The notes below the pieces were generated by a model, which was given only the letters and a program-made list of their open reading frames with translations, did no database searches and was not told the DNA's origin. A program made the position numbers and the translations under genes. Source: CAWGYT01 sp963826795 (GTDB lineage Bacteria; Planctomycetota; Planctomycetia; Pirellulales; Pirellulaceae). Taken from it: a stretch of DNA of 64,000 bases. The stretch spans positions 434,001 through 498,000 of the forward strand of contig CAWGYT010000009.1 of the NCBI GenBank assembly GCA_963826795.1, given 5' to 3'. Below are positions 1 to 8,383 of the stretch, one piece after another (within the stretch, counting starts at the first letter, position 1; each line of letters opens with the position of its first letter).

Positions 1-546
1 CCCCTGGCGGAGGAATTGAGATCGAAGGATTGGGACATCAGCCACGTGCTGCGTCGCATTTTCAAGAGCGAATTGTTCTTCTCGGAGTTCGCGATCGGAA
101 GAAAAATCCGCTCGCCCGTCGATCTCTTACTCGGGCTGCTCGTCGCGCTGGAGGGCACGACGAACACTCGAAAGTTGGCTGACGATCTCGAACAGCTGGG
201 ACAAGGACTTTTCTATCCACCCAACGTCAAGGGCTGGGACGGCGGTCGAGCCTGGATCAATGCCTCGCGACTCTTGGACCGTGCCAACGCCATCGGCCGG
301 GTCTTGCGCGACGAGTCGACTCGCTTCGGTCAGACGTCGCTCTCGGACTACTGCCTGGCGCAAGGCTGGCAGAGTCCCGCGGAACTCGTGGATCAAATGG
401 CGGAGTTATGGTTGGCCGTGCCGTTGCGCTCCGCGACTCGTGAGAAGTTGATCCAGCTAGGTTCGCAATCAACGCAGTCGCCGAACCAACGCGCGATCAG
501 CCTGGCACATGCACTCTGTTCCACACCGGAGTTTCACTTATGTTGA
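1..546 (+). CDS. DUF1800 family protein, 3' end only (partial)
   Basis: The reading frame is open from the first base, so the start lies outside the window. About 181 C-terminal residues are visible. They match the end of DUF1800 proteins, including the GQGLFYPPNVKGWDGG stretch typical of the family. DUF1800 proteins are usually around 500 residues and have no established biochemical function; in planctomycetes they are almost always encoded next to a DUF1501 gene. That is the case here: the stop codon overlaps the ATG of the next gene (ATGTTGA), so the two are probably translationally coupled. Family assignment is firm; function is unknown. Confidence 0.85.
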   Translation, partial: PLAEELRSKDWDISHVLRRIFKSELFFSEFAIGRKIRSPVDLLLGLLVALEGTTNTRKLADDLEQLGQGLFYPPNVKGWDGGRAWINASRLLDRANAIGRVLRDESTRFGQTSLSDYCLAQGWQSPAELVDQMAELWLAVPLRSATREKLIQLGSQSTQSPNQRAISLAHALCSTPEFHLC

Positions 547-1799
547 CCACCCGTCCCACGAGTCGACGTCAGTTCTTGCTGCAATCGTTGCGTGCGACTT
601 CCGCGATCTCCCTTGGAGCCGCGATGCCCCCTTTGCTGGCACGTGCGGCTCGGGCTGCCGAGTCGGAACATGGTGACCGGATTCTCGTCGTCGTGCAGTT
701 GTCCGGCGGCAACGACGGCTTGAATACGGTGGTCCCCTTCAGCGACGACGACTACCGACGCGATCGACCGACGCTGCGGATCGCCCCGCACGATGTTTTG
801 TCGATCGACGATCGAGTCGGACTGCATCCTTCGTTGCGCGGGATCGCGGAATTGCTGCAGAGCGGGCAGTGTGGGATTGTGCAGGGAGTTGGCTATCCGA
901 ACCCGAATCGTTCGCATTTCGAGTCGATGGATATTTGGCACACCTGCCGCCGCGACCCGCAACGTCGTCAAGAAGGCTGGCTGGGACGCTACTTGGACCT
1001 TCACGAAGAAGATCGGTCGTCATGGGACGCTCCGAGCGTGCATCTGGGAGCCGAACAATTGCCGCTGGCGCTGGTCGCGAAGCAGGCCCGCGTGCCCTCG
1101 ATCGCCTCCCTGGATCGATTTCGTCTGAACGATCGGGACGGTGACGACCTGCGCAAGCTGCTGAGTGAATTGCCGAATTCAACCGCGGAGACTGAGCCCT
1201 CCGACGACGAAGGCGGATTGCTAGAGTTTCTGGACGGAAGTACGACGGCTGCGCTGGCTGCGAGCGAGCGGGTGGAACTGGCGCGGCGTGACTATCGCCC
1301 GGCCAAGCCGTATCCGGAGACATCGCTCGGACAAAAACTCCAGACCGTGGCTCAGCTGATTGACGCCGGCCTGAAGACGCCGGTCTATTACGTCACCTTG
1401 GATGGATTCGACACCCATGCGAAGCAGGCCGACGCGCATGCGGCTCTGTTGCGTGAGTTCGGCGATGCGGTGGGGGCCTTGCTGGGAGACCTGACCGATC
1501 ATGGCCACGCGGAACGGGTGTTGCTGATGAGTTTCAGCGAGTTCGGCCGGCGCGTTGCCGAAAACGCCAGCGGTGGCACGGACCACGGGACGGCAGGCCC
1601 GGTCTTTCTGGCCGGTGGACGCGTCAAGGCGGGCTTGCTGAGCGCGCACCCCGACGTGGGCGACTTGCAGGACGGCGACCTGAAGCATTCGGTCGACTTC
1701 CGTCAGGTCTACGCGACGATCCTGCAACAGTGGCTGGGTTGCCCGAGCGAATCGATTCTCGGTGGCGAATTTCAGCCGATCGAAGCGCTCCGCACTTGA
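540..1799 (+). CDS. DUF1501 family protein with Tat signal
   Basis: A 419-residue protein beginning with a twin-arginine export signal (SRRQFLLQS, then a hydrophobic stretch ending in an Ala-rich cleavage region near residue 40). The QLSGGNDGLNTVVP segment near residue 57 and the late SFSEFGRRV and DHGTAGPVF motifs are hallmarks of DUF1501, which resembles the alkaline-phosphatase/sulfatase fold. No catalytic role has been proven. The ATG lies inside the end of the DUF1800 gene, which supports a two-gene operon of co-acting exported proteins. Length is normal for the family. Confidence 0.9.
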   Translation: MLTTRPTSRRQFLLQSLRATSAISLGAAMPPLLARAARAAESEHGDRILVVVQLSGGNDGLNTVVPFSDDDYRRDRPTLRIAPHDVLSIDDRVGLHPSLRGIAELLQSGQCGIVQGVGYPNPNRSHFESMDIWHTCRRDPQRRQEGWLGRYLDLHEEDRSSWDAPSVHLGAEQLPLALVAKQARVPSIASLDRFRLNDRDGDDLRKLLSELPNSTAETEPSDDEGGLLEFLDGSTTAALAASERVELARRDYRPAKPYPETSLGQKLQTVAQLIDAGLKTPVYYVTLDGFDTHAKQADAHAALLREFGDAVGALLGDLTDHGHAERVLLMSFSEFGRRVAENASGGTDHGTAGPVFLAGGRVKAGLLSAHPDVGDLQDGDLKHSVDFRQVYATILQQWLGCPSESILGGEFQPIEALRT

Positions 1800-1848
1800 G
1801 GACGTGCGATTGGTTGCCACGGCTGATCGACGATCGACGCCAGTGATT

Positions 1849-1915
1849 GCCTCGTTCGTAACGCGTCGCCTCGATCGTAACGCCGCGCCTCGTTCGTAAC
1901 GCGTCGCCTCGATCG
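1849..1915. repeat. Two direct copies of a 29-bp GC-rich repeat
   Basis: Two identical 29-bp copies at 1849-1877 and 1887-1915 lie in the gap between the DUF1501 gene and the permease. Each copy holds the sub-motifs CTCGTTCGTAACG and CGCCTCGATCG. Nothing else is recognisable in the gap, and no role can be assigned. Confidence 0.7.
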
Positions 1916-1972
1916 CTGCGGCCGGCGCGGGTCGGGTTGACGACCGAGGGGCTCAAGCAGTACCGTGCGGGG

Positions 1973-3652
1973 ATGTCGAACGCAAGGCTTCCCTTCTTCT
2001 GCCGCGGTGATCTGGATGGTTTCTTCGGCCTGTTTGTCGACAACCTGGTACAGCTCTTGCTGATTGTGCAGTTGACGGCCATGTGCGGGATCGCCGCGAA
2101 CGATCCGCTGCTGCTTGACTACATTTTGCCAGGGGCGGCGATCAGTATCTTGCTGGGGAACATCTTCTATGCTTGGCAAGCCCGGCAACTCGGGCGACGT
2201 GAAGGGCGCGGTGATGTCACGGCGTTACCCTATGGGATCAACACGCCGTCATTGCTGGTGTACATCTTCTTCGTCATGTTGCCCACCTACGCGAGGACGG
2301 GTGACCCGAGGGCAGCCTGGCAGATGGGTTTAGTCGCCTGCCTGGGCAGTGGGCTCATCGAGCTGGCGGGTTCGCTCGTCGCGGAAAGAATTCGGCGGCA
2401 CACACCGCGCGCGCGCATGCTGTCGACGTTGGCCGGGATCGCCATCGGCTTCATTTCGATGACCTTTGCGCTGCAGATCTTTCAGCGCCCGCTGGTGGCG
2501 ATGTTACCGCTGGCCGTCGTCTTGGTGACCTACTTCGCCCGTTTTTCGTTTCCCTGGGGATTGCCGGGTGGATTCGTCGCGGTCGTGCTGGGCACGGCCT
2601 GTGCCTGGCTCTTGCCGACGTTTCTTCCGCTAACGATCGCGGGCCCGGCCATGAGCGTCCCGGCTGCCGCACAGGCCTGGGCGGTTCGCGGCTGGTACCT
2701 GCCCACGTTCGCCGGGGGAGCGATCTGGGAGGCACTCGGTCATCCCGCCGAGTGGCTCGGGCATCTCTCGGTCATCGTGCCGATGGGGCTGTTCAACGTC
2801 ATCGGCAGTCTGCAAAACGTCGAATCGGCGGAGGCCGCCGGAGACCGCTACGCGACCGGACCCTCGTTGGCCGTCAATGGCATCGGAACGATCGTCGCCG
2901 CGATGTTGGGGAGTTGCTTTCCCACCACGATCTATATTGGGCATCCAGGCTGGAAGGAACTGGGTGCCCGCGCCGCCTATTCGACCCTGAACGGCATCGC
3001 GATCGCCGTGATTTGCTTGTCCGGTACGGTCACGTTCGTCAGCCAGATCGTTCCGCTTGAGGCGGGAATTGCGATTGTCCTTTGGATCGGCATTATGATC
3101 ACGGCGCAGGCCTTCCAGACGACTCCTCCGGCCCACGCCCCGGCGGTGGCCATTGGTTTGTTCCCGGCGATTGCCGCCTGGGGTGCAACGGTGACTCAAG
3201 GGGCGTTCATCCTGGCCGGACTGGGCCAAGTGGGAGCGGCCACCATGCAGTCGCTGCTCGTCCAGAATCCCACCGCGGAGGTGAATGGCTTCATGCTCCA
3301 TGGATTGGTCACGATGGAGCGAGGCTACATCTTTACGTGTATGTTGCTGTCGGCGATTGCCACCTGGCTGATCGAGCAAGAGTTTTTCAAGGCAACGCTC
3401 TGGGCACTGGCCGCGGCCGCGCTCGCCGCGATCGGAATGACACACGCCTATCAACTGGCCGGCAACAACGTGGATTTCTTGTTCGTGTTCAGTTCACCCG
3501 CCCGCGATGCGCTCGCGTACCGGCCCTGGGGAATCGTCGCCGGATATGGCTTATTCGCCGGACTTTGTTTCGCCTGCGGCTATGTCCACCGCCAGCGGTC
3601 CAAAGCCTCGCCCGAAGCGTCTGAATTTGCTAGGGTGAAAGAGCGAAGTTGA
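1973..3652 (+). CDS. NCS2-like nucleobase permease
   Basis: A 559-residue integral membrane protein with roughly 12-14 hydrophobic segments. Starting at the ATG at 1973 gives an N-terminus (MSNARLPFFCRGDLDGFFG) typical of planctomycete and actinobacterial members of the xanthine/uracil/purine (NCS2) transporter superfamily; an upstream TTG start at 1937 is possible but lacks support. Diagnostic stretches are ALPYGINTPS near residue 92, GLFNVIGSLQNVESAEAAG near 280, and the following conserved Gly/Thr-rich region. Expected role is proton- or sodium-driven uptake of a purine- or pyrimidine-like compound across the inner membrane; the substrate cannot be told from sequence. The stop codon falls inside the 14-nt tandem repeat that leads into the next gene. 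Confidence 0.75.
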   Translation: MSNARLPFFCRGDLDGFFGLFVDNLVQLLLIVQLTAMCGIAANDPLLLDYILPGAAISILLGNIFYAWQARQLGRREGRGDVTALPYGINTPSLLVYIFFVMLPTYARTGDPRAAWQMGLVACLGSGLIELAGSLVAERIRRHTPRARMLSTLAGIAIGFISMTFALQIFQRPLVAMLPLAVVLVTYFARFSFPWGLPGGFVAVVLGTACAWLLPTFLPLTIAGPAMSVPAAAQAWAVRGWYLPTFAGGAIWEALGHPAEWLGHLSVIVPMGLFNVIGSLQNVESAEAAGDRYATGPSLAVNGIGTIVAAMLGSCFPTTIYIGHPGWKELGARAAYSTLNGIAIAVICLSGTVTFVSQIVPLEAGIAIVLWIGIMITAQAFQTTPPAHAPAVAIGLFPAIAAWGATVTQGAFILAGLGQVGAATMQSLLVQNPTAEVNGFMLHGLVTMERGYIFTCMLLSAIATWLIEQEFFKATLWALAAAALAAIGMTHAYQLAGNNVDFLFVFSSPARDALAYRPWGIVAGYGLFAGLCFACGYVHRQRSKASPEASEFARVKERS

Positions 3653-3706
3653 AAGAGCGAGGTTGAAAGAGCGAGATTGAAGGAGCGAGGTTGAAGGAGC
3701 GAACTC
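3637..3706 (+). repeat. Five tandem 14-nt units ending at a start codon
   Basis: Five consecutive 14-nt units of the form GAARGAGCGARRTT occupy 3637-3650, 3651-3664, 3665-3678, 3679-3692 and 3693-3706. The last ends exactly at the ATG at 3707. Units 4 and 5 contain AAGGAG, so the array carries repeated ribosome-binding-site-like sequence, and the final copy sits about 7 nt before the ATG. The array overlaps the last codons and stop of the permease gene. Confidence 0.85.
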
Positions 3707-4348
3707 ATGGTACATCGGAATTGTCGCGCTGCGTTGTTGGCGATCCTGGTGGCATGCGGCGCAACTCCGTTCGTTCGGACGACGCCCGCCGCCGCCCAGG
3801 GGATGGTCGGCGTCACGCTGCCGGGACAACGATTCGGCGGCGGCTATGATGAGCAAATTGGCATCGGCTGGGGCATTCGACAAGTCGGCCCGCAGGGAGG
3901 CTTCTTTTTTCGCAACGGAGCTCCGGCTCCGCCACCCTTCGGCTTGGCGCCGGGGAATCCTGCAAGCCTGAACTTAGGCGGCCGCGGCGGCGGCTTTGAA
4001 TGGAATCTTGGCATCACCGCAAGTCAAGGAAGCAGTCGTTCGCTCTCGGTGCAGGCGCCGTCGATCATGTTGCCCAACGGCGGAATGGGATACTTTGCGA
4101 ACACCGTCCAAACGCCTTTTGTGACGGGCCTGGTTCCCGTCGTCGGCGACTACTGGATAAGTCCCGTCCAAGTCCGCTGGCAACAGTTGCAGTACGAGCG
4201 GGCGAGGGCGCGAATTCAAAGCGAGTCCGTCGACTCGGAAGCAGGCGCCCCGCTTCCTCCGCCCCCGGCGGCCCCTCGGCACGCGGCGGAGAAGCCCGTC
4301 GAACTCCGGCGCCACGACGATCCGCCGCTGATCATGCGCGGGCCCTAA
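3707..4348 (+). CDS. Small secreted protein of unknown function
   Basis: A 213-residue protein with a clear signal peptide (hydrophobic residues about 8-30, Ala-rich cleavage region ending AAAQG). The mature part is rich in Gly, Pro and aromatic residues in its first half. It ends with a Pro/Ala/Arg/His-rich, charged tail of about 60 residues that looks disordered. I do not recognise a family; similar glycine-rich exported proteins are common orphans in planctomycetes. The start is supported by AAGGAG in the preceding tandem repeat. The stop TAA coincides with the left end of a MITE-like element, so the native C-terminus may have been altered by that insertion. Confidence 0.65.
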   Translation: MVHRNCRAALLAILVACGATPFVRTTPAAAQGMVGVTLPGQRFGGGYDEQIGIGWGIRQVGPQGGFFFRNGAPAPPPFGLAPGNPASLNLGGRGGGFEWNLGITASQGSSRSLSVQAPSIMLPNGGMGYFANTVQTPFVTGLVPVVGDYWISPVQVRWQQLQYERARARIQSESVDSEAGAPLPPPPAAPRHAAEKPVELRRHDDPPLIMRGP

Positions 4349-4480
4349 TGCTTTGTCACAGCTTGATTTTGGGGTGCCTGGGGTCGAACGAAGTGAGCCC
4401 CCAGACCGCAATTTTCCGGGGGCTCACTTCGTTCGACCCCGGCCACCCAACCCTCAATTTCAGCTGTGACAAAGCACTAG
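4345..4480. mobile_element. MITE-like palindromic element, copy 1
   Basis: About 135 bp whose two halves are near-perfect inverted repeats. Both ends read TGCTTTGTCACAGCT going inward. An inner 25-bp arm pair (GGGGTCGAACGAAGTGAGC and its complement) flanks a short centre. The outermost bases are CTAA on the left and CTAG on the right, suggesting insertion at a TA inside CTAG, as in IS630/Tc1-like elements. There is no coding capacity. A second copy lies at 36846-36981 and a decayed end at 46864-46897. Confidence 0.8.
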
Positions 4481-4506
4481 TGCCTGGTTCAAGGACGGCA
4501 TCAAGA

Positions 4507-4540
4507 TCGGCTCGGAGGGCGGCTCGCCCTCGCGGTGCAA
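4507..4540. repeat. Short GC-rich hairpin resembling a dispersed repeat
   Basis: The stretch contains the hairpin AGGGC-GGCTC-GCCCT (4516-4530) preceded by ATCGGCTCGG. This wording is shared with the larger inverted repeat at 11285-11367 (CGGCTCGGCAGGAGCC). It is probably a fragment of the same dispersed repeat family. Low support on its own. Confidence 0.35.
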
Positions 4541-4571
4541 CTCCCCCAAGGCCAAGCCCTGACAAAACGGC

Positions 4572-5507
4572 TCACTGCGGGCCATCGTCGAACGGGAACA
4601 GTTGTTTGATTTCCTGCGGGGAAGGTTGGCGTCCATACTCGCAGATTTCAAACGCCTCGGCGAACTTCACGCGCTGACCACGTTCGTCGCCGTACCACTG
4701 CACCAGCGCGGCACGAAAACGATCGGCCTCGTCGGCCTGCCGGCCGGCCCAGCGGTCGCGCAACCAAGCCAATCGCAATTCGGGCTGCGACGCGGGCGGC
4801 ACGTCCGACTCAAAAGCGGGACTGCCCGAGGCACCTCCTTCGAAGACCTGCGATTCCAGCATCGAGACGGCCTTCAATTTCTGCTCAAACACATCGTCCA
4901 GCGAGACGGCCACATCCGCTCGAAACGGGTACGGCTTCTGAAACCGATCGCTCGAATAAAGGAAGACGGGATTCTTCTCCAGGTGCGGCGTATCGGGGCA
5001 GAAGAACGGAACGGTCACCATGAAGGCCGCGTCTTGGACCAGCACGCCGACATAACGGTGATCCGGATGGTAGTCCCAGGGGCGATGAGCGATCACGACA
5101 TCGGCCTTCCATTGGCGAATCAGCCGCACGATCGTGCGGCGGTGTTCCAGCGTGGGCAAGAGCTCGCCGTCATGGATGTCCAGTACCTGAGCGGTGGTGC
5201 CGAGGATCTTGGCCGCTTCGTGTACTTCCTCCGAGCGGCGCTGCGCCAGCGGCCCTCCGGCCATCCGCCAATGGCCGATATCTCCATTGGTGACCGACAC
5301 GAGTTTGACGTGGTGTCCGAGTTTCGCCCATTTGGCCGCCGTGCCCCCGTCCTTGAATTCCGCATCATCCGGATGAGCGCCGAAACAAATGATTCGCAGC
5401 TTTCCATCGTCCGGAGGAATTACTTCGCTCGCGCGTGTCGAGACGGTTCCGGCGAACCAACCGCCCATCGTCAACAAGCACAACATGGCGGGTCGTGACC
5501 ACAGCAT
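4572..5507 (-). CDS. PIG-L/LmbE family deacetylase, exported
   Basis: A 311-residue protein. The start is the ATG at 5507 because AGGAG lies about 9 nt upstream; the longer open frame would run through a palindromic repeat. After a signal-like hydrophobic N-terminus (residues about 8-25) comes the zinc-binding motif AHPDDAEF, and near residue 160 the second motif HPDH. Both are characteristic of PIG-L/LmbE N-acetyl-hexosamine deacetylases (PF02585). The likely reaction is hydrolysis of an N-acetyl group from a sugar conjugate outside the cytoplasm. It is divergent from recD2, with a palindromic repeat in between. The substrate is unknown. Confidence 0.85.
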   Translation of the reverse strand: MLWSRPAMLCLLTMGGWFAGTVSTRASEVIPPDDGKLRIICFGAHPDDAEFKDGGTAAKWAKLGHHVKLVSVTNGDIGHWRMAGGPLAQRRSEEVHEAAKILGTTAQVLDIHDGELLPTLEHRRTIVRLIRQWKADVVIAHRPWDYHPDHRYVGVLVQDAAFMVTVPFFCPDTPHLEKNPVFLYSSDRFQKPYPFRADVAVSLDDVFEQKLKAVSMLESQVFEGGASGSPAFESDVPPASQPELRLAWLRDRWAGRQADEADRFRAALVQWYGDERGQRVKFAEAFEICEYGRQPSPQEIKQLFPFDDGPQ

Positions 5508-5584
5508 GAATCGGGCTCCTATTCGGGATCTTCGTGAGCAGGACCCGTCGAGTTTACCAGAGATTGCGAGAGATTGCCGGGCTG

Positions 5585-5660
5585 GAAAAAAGGGGCCAGG
5601 TCCCAAAAGTGCGAAGCACCCGAAGGGCCGTTCCGGCTTTTGGGACCTGCCCCCTTTTCA
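5585..5660. repeat. Palindromic repeat, GGTCAGGTCCC family, copy A
   Basis: A 76-bp inverted repeat. Outer arms are AAAAGGGGCCAGGTCCC and its near complement; the loop carries GTGCGAAGCACCCGAAGGGCC. It lies between the divergent deacetylase and helicase genes. Related copies occur at 13021-13159 and 46783-46863. Such structures resemble REP-type sequences mobilised by RAYT/IS200-like transposases, but no transposase is present here. Confidence 0.8.
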
Positions 5661-5762
5661 CAACTCCCGCGCATTCGGCTCAACTTGCGTCCGATTGCTG
5701 GATCGCCGACAATTCGCGCTGGGCAGGAGGCAGGACGAGGTCGACGATCGCAGAACCACACC

Positions 5763-7931
5763 ATGGCCGAAGCTCTCGACGGATTCATCGAGCGGGTGAC
5801 GTACCATAACCCTGAAAATGGCTTTGCCGTTCTCCGCGTCAAAGTCAAAGGGCGCGACGATCCCGTGACGGTCGTCGGCAGTACCCCTTCGGCCACCGCT
5901 GGCGAGCATGTGCAGGCGACGGGTCGCTGGGTCATCGACCGCCAACACGGGCAACAGTTCAAGGCCGACGAGCTGACAACGACGCATCCAGCCTCGGCCG
6001 AGGGCATCGAAAAATACCTCGCTTCCGGGGCCGTCCGCAGTATCGGTCCAAAACTGGCGGAAAGGATTGTCGGTACTTACAAAGAGCGGACGCTCGACAT
6101 CTTCGAAAACTACGCCGATCTGCTGCTGCACGTCAAGGGAATCGGCGCCGAGCGGCTGAAGCGGATTCGTCAGAGCTGGCGGGAGCAGAAAGAGGTCCGC
6201 AAGATCATGCTCTTTCTGACCGAGCATGACATTACCACGGGCCGGGCGGTCCGAATCTATCGCACCTACGGTCACGAGGCGATTGCCAAGATCAAGGAGA
6301 ACCCGTTTCAGTTGGCCGATGACATTCGAGGCATCGGCTTCAAGAGCGCCGACCAGTTGGCGGCACGGCTGGGGATCGAGCGCAACAGCCCGTATCGAGC
6401 GCGGGCAGCGGTCAAACACACGCTGCATGAACTGGCGGGCCAGGGCCATGTTGGCTTTCCGGAGTCCGGCGTGGGGGAACATGCGGTCAAACTCGTCGAG
6501 ATCGAGCGCACCCTTGTGGAAGATGCGATTCGTGACGTCGTCAACGACGGGAGCGTGATCCGTGAAGTGATCGAAGGTGAGCCGTGGCTCTACCTGGTTA
6601 GCTTGCATCGCGCGGAAGTGGGCCTGGCGGAATCGATTCAGCGGCTCGCCTCCTCACGACGCCATCCCTTGCCCGAGATTGACATCGAGAAAGCGATTGT
6701 CTGGGTCGAGCAGCAGCTTGGAATCCAATTGGCCGAGGGCCAGCAGGAAGCAATTCGCCAGGCCTGCCGGCACAAGGTACTCGTGATCACAGGTGGTCCG
6801 GGAGTTGGGAAAACAACCCTGGTCCGCAGCATCCTCGAAATCTTCTCGGCCAAAAAGAAACTCTGCGTGCTGGCGGCACCGACCGGTCGCGCCGCCAAAC
6901 GATTGGCCGAAACGACCGGTCGCGCCGCCAAGACAATCCATCGACTGCTTGAATTTGAACCCGCTCACGGCGATTTCAAACGCAATCAACATCATCCCTT
7001 GGCGGGCGACCTGTTTGTGCTGGACGAGACGTCAATGGTCGATGTGGTCCTGGGAAATCAAATCTTGCGAGCCATCCCCAACCAGGCCTGCCTGATTCTG
7101 GTGGGCGACGTGGACCAACTGCCGTCCGTCGGACCCGGCTCAGTGCTGGCCGATCTGATCGAATCGAAGGTCGTCCCGGTCGTGCGACTGACCGAGATTT
7201 TTCGACAAGCCCGTGAGAGTCGAATCATCACGACCGCCTACGCGATCAACCACGCCGAGATGCCGAATCTGTCCGCGTCCGAGGAACTGACCGACTTCTA
7301 TTTCGTCGAGTGCTCGGAACCGGAGGCGATCCAGGACATGGTGGTCCGTTTGGTGAAGGAACGGATCCCGACTCGCTTTGGCTGCGACCCGAAGTCCGAG
7401 ATCCAAGTGCTCACGCCCATGAATCGCTCGCTGCTGGGAGCGCGGAACCTGAACCAAGTTCTTCAAACCGCACTGAATCCTGCCAACGGCGGCGCGGAAG
7501 TCCAGCGATTCGGTTGGACGTTTCGGGTCGGCGACCGCGTCATCCAAACCCAGAACAACTACGATCGCGACGTCTTTAACGGCGACCTGGGGACCGTCGA
7601 CAAGATCAACCGCATCGAGCTGACGGTGACGGTCAATTTCGAGGGTCGGCCGGTCGAGTACGATTTCGACGACTTGGACGAATTGGCGCTCGCCTACGTG
7701 CTCTCGATCCACAAGAGTCAGGGGTCGGAGTTCCCCTGCGTCGTGATCCCACTCCACTCGCAGCACTATTTGATGTTGCAACGCAACCTGCTCTATACGG
7801 CCGTCACGCGAGGCAAGCGGCTTGTGGTCATTGTGGGTACGAAGAAAGCACTCGGCATGGCCGTGCATCGCGCCGACACGGACCATCGATATACTGCGTT
7901 GCGAGGTCGGCTGGTAGCGGCCTTTCGCTAA
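5763..7931 (+). CDS. recD2: RecD2-type SF1 DNA helicase
   Basis: A 722-residue protein from the ATG at 5763 (MAEALDGFIERVTYHNPENGF), the usual length for stand-alone RecD2. In order: an N-terminal OB-like domain (1-80), helix-hairpin-helix repeats (about 85-200, GIGAERL and DIRGIGFKSADQ), helicase core with Walker A GGPGVGKTT at about residue 344, Walker B LDETSMVD at about 420, GDVDQLPSVGPG, and the C-terminal SH3/UvrD-like part with SIHKSQGSEFPCVVIP near 645. RecD2 is a 5'-to-3' helicase involved in DNA repair and replication restart, independent of RecBC. All motifs look intact. The upstream open frame is a by-product of the repeat at 5585-5660. Confidence 0.92.
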   Translation: MAEALDGFIERVTYHNPENGFAVLRVKVKGRDDPVTVVGSTPSATAGEHVQATGRWVIDRQHGQQFKADELTTTHPASAEGIEKYLASGAVRSIGPKLAERIVGTYKERTLDIFENYADLLLHVKGIGAERLKRIRQSWREQKEVRKIMLFLTEHDITTGRAVRIYRTYGHEAIAKIKENPFQLADDIRGIGFKSADQLAARLGIERNSPYRARAAVKHTLHELAGQGHVGFPESGVGEHAVKLVEIERTLVEDAIRDVVNDGSVIREVIEGEPWLYLVSLHRAEVGLAESIQRLASSRRHPLPEIDIEKAIVWVEQQLGIQLAEGQQEAIRQACRHKVLVITGGPGVGKTTLVRSILEIFSAKKKLCVLAAPTGRAAKRLAETTGRAAKTIHRLLEFEPAHGDFKRNQHHPLAGDLFVLDETSMVDVVLGNQILRAIPNQACLILVGDVDQLPSVGPGSVLADLIESKVVPVVRLTEIFRQARESRIITTAYAINHAEMPNLSASEELTDFYFVECSEPEAIQDMVVRLVKERIPTRFGCDPKSEIQVLTPMNRSLLGARNLNQVLQTALNPANGGAEVQRFGWTFRVGDRVIQTQNNYDRDVFNGDLGTVDKINRIELTVTVNFEGRPVEYDFDDLDELALAYVLSIHKSQGSEFPCVVIPLHSQHYLMLQRNLLYTAVTRGKRLVVIVGTKKALGMAVHRADTDHRYTALRGRLVAAFR

Positions 7932-7949
7932 ACGCCTTGAGTGCTCCCT

Positions 7950-8240
7950 TAACGAGTCCGCCGCGGAAGCTCCCATGCGTCGGATTCCCCGCCGGCAGCG
8001 TCGTCGAACGTCGCTTGCTCCATCCGACCGAGCGGCGATTCGGCCGGATCCCAGGAATCGAACAGTAAGTCTCGCACAAATCGCCGCTGTCAAACTCGCC
8101 GTCGCAATTCCATTCAGCATGCGACCAACCCGAGTTCTGGATCAAGGCTTTAAATTTTTCTTGAGCGTCGCGAATTCTTCACGTTGAGGTTTACAGGAAT
8201 TGACGTGTTGACCACGGTGGATCAAACTTCCTGGGAACAT
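7950..8240 (-). pseudogene. Possible broken small gene with a dockerin-like motif
   Basis: Reading the minus strand from the ATG at 8240 and allowing two 1-nt repairs, at an A-run near 8153 and a T-run near 8070, gives a continuous product of about 96 residues ending at TAA 7952-7950. It contains EWNCDGEFDSGDFV, which fits the Asp/Asn-rich calcium loop of planctomycete dockerin-like C-termini, followed by a charged tail. Without the repairs no frame spans the region. It could be a decayed gene tail, a small real gene with sequence errors, or chance. There is no strong ribosome-binding site. Confidence 0.35.
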
Positions 8241-8383
8241 GGGCAACCCGCATTCGCGAGGTTCGACCAAGTTGTTTTACATTTGTCTCGATTTCGACCG
8301 CAACCGAGCCGGGGATCTTCCGAAAATGGGTTCAGGGCGCGGTTCGCGCCGATCGCCAACAGAGTCAAAGGGAGGATTCATCG

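Noticed and set aside
5574..5762. N-terminal extension of RecD2 through the palindromic repeat
   Set aside because: Those codons encode repeat sequence; homologues begin near the ATG at 5763.
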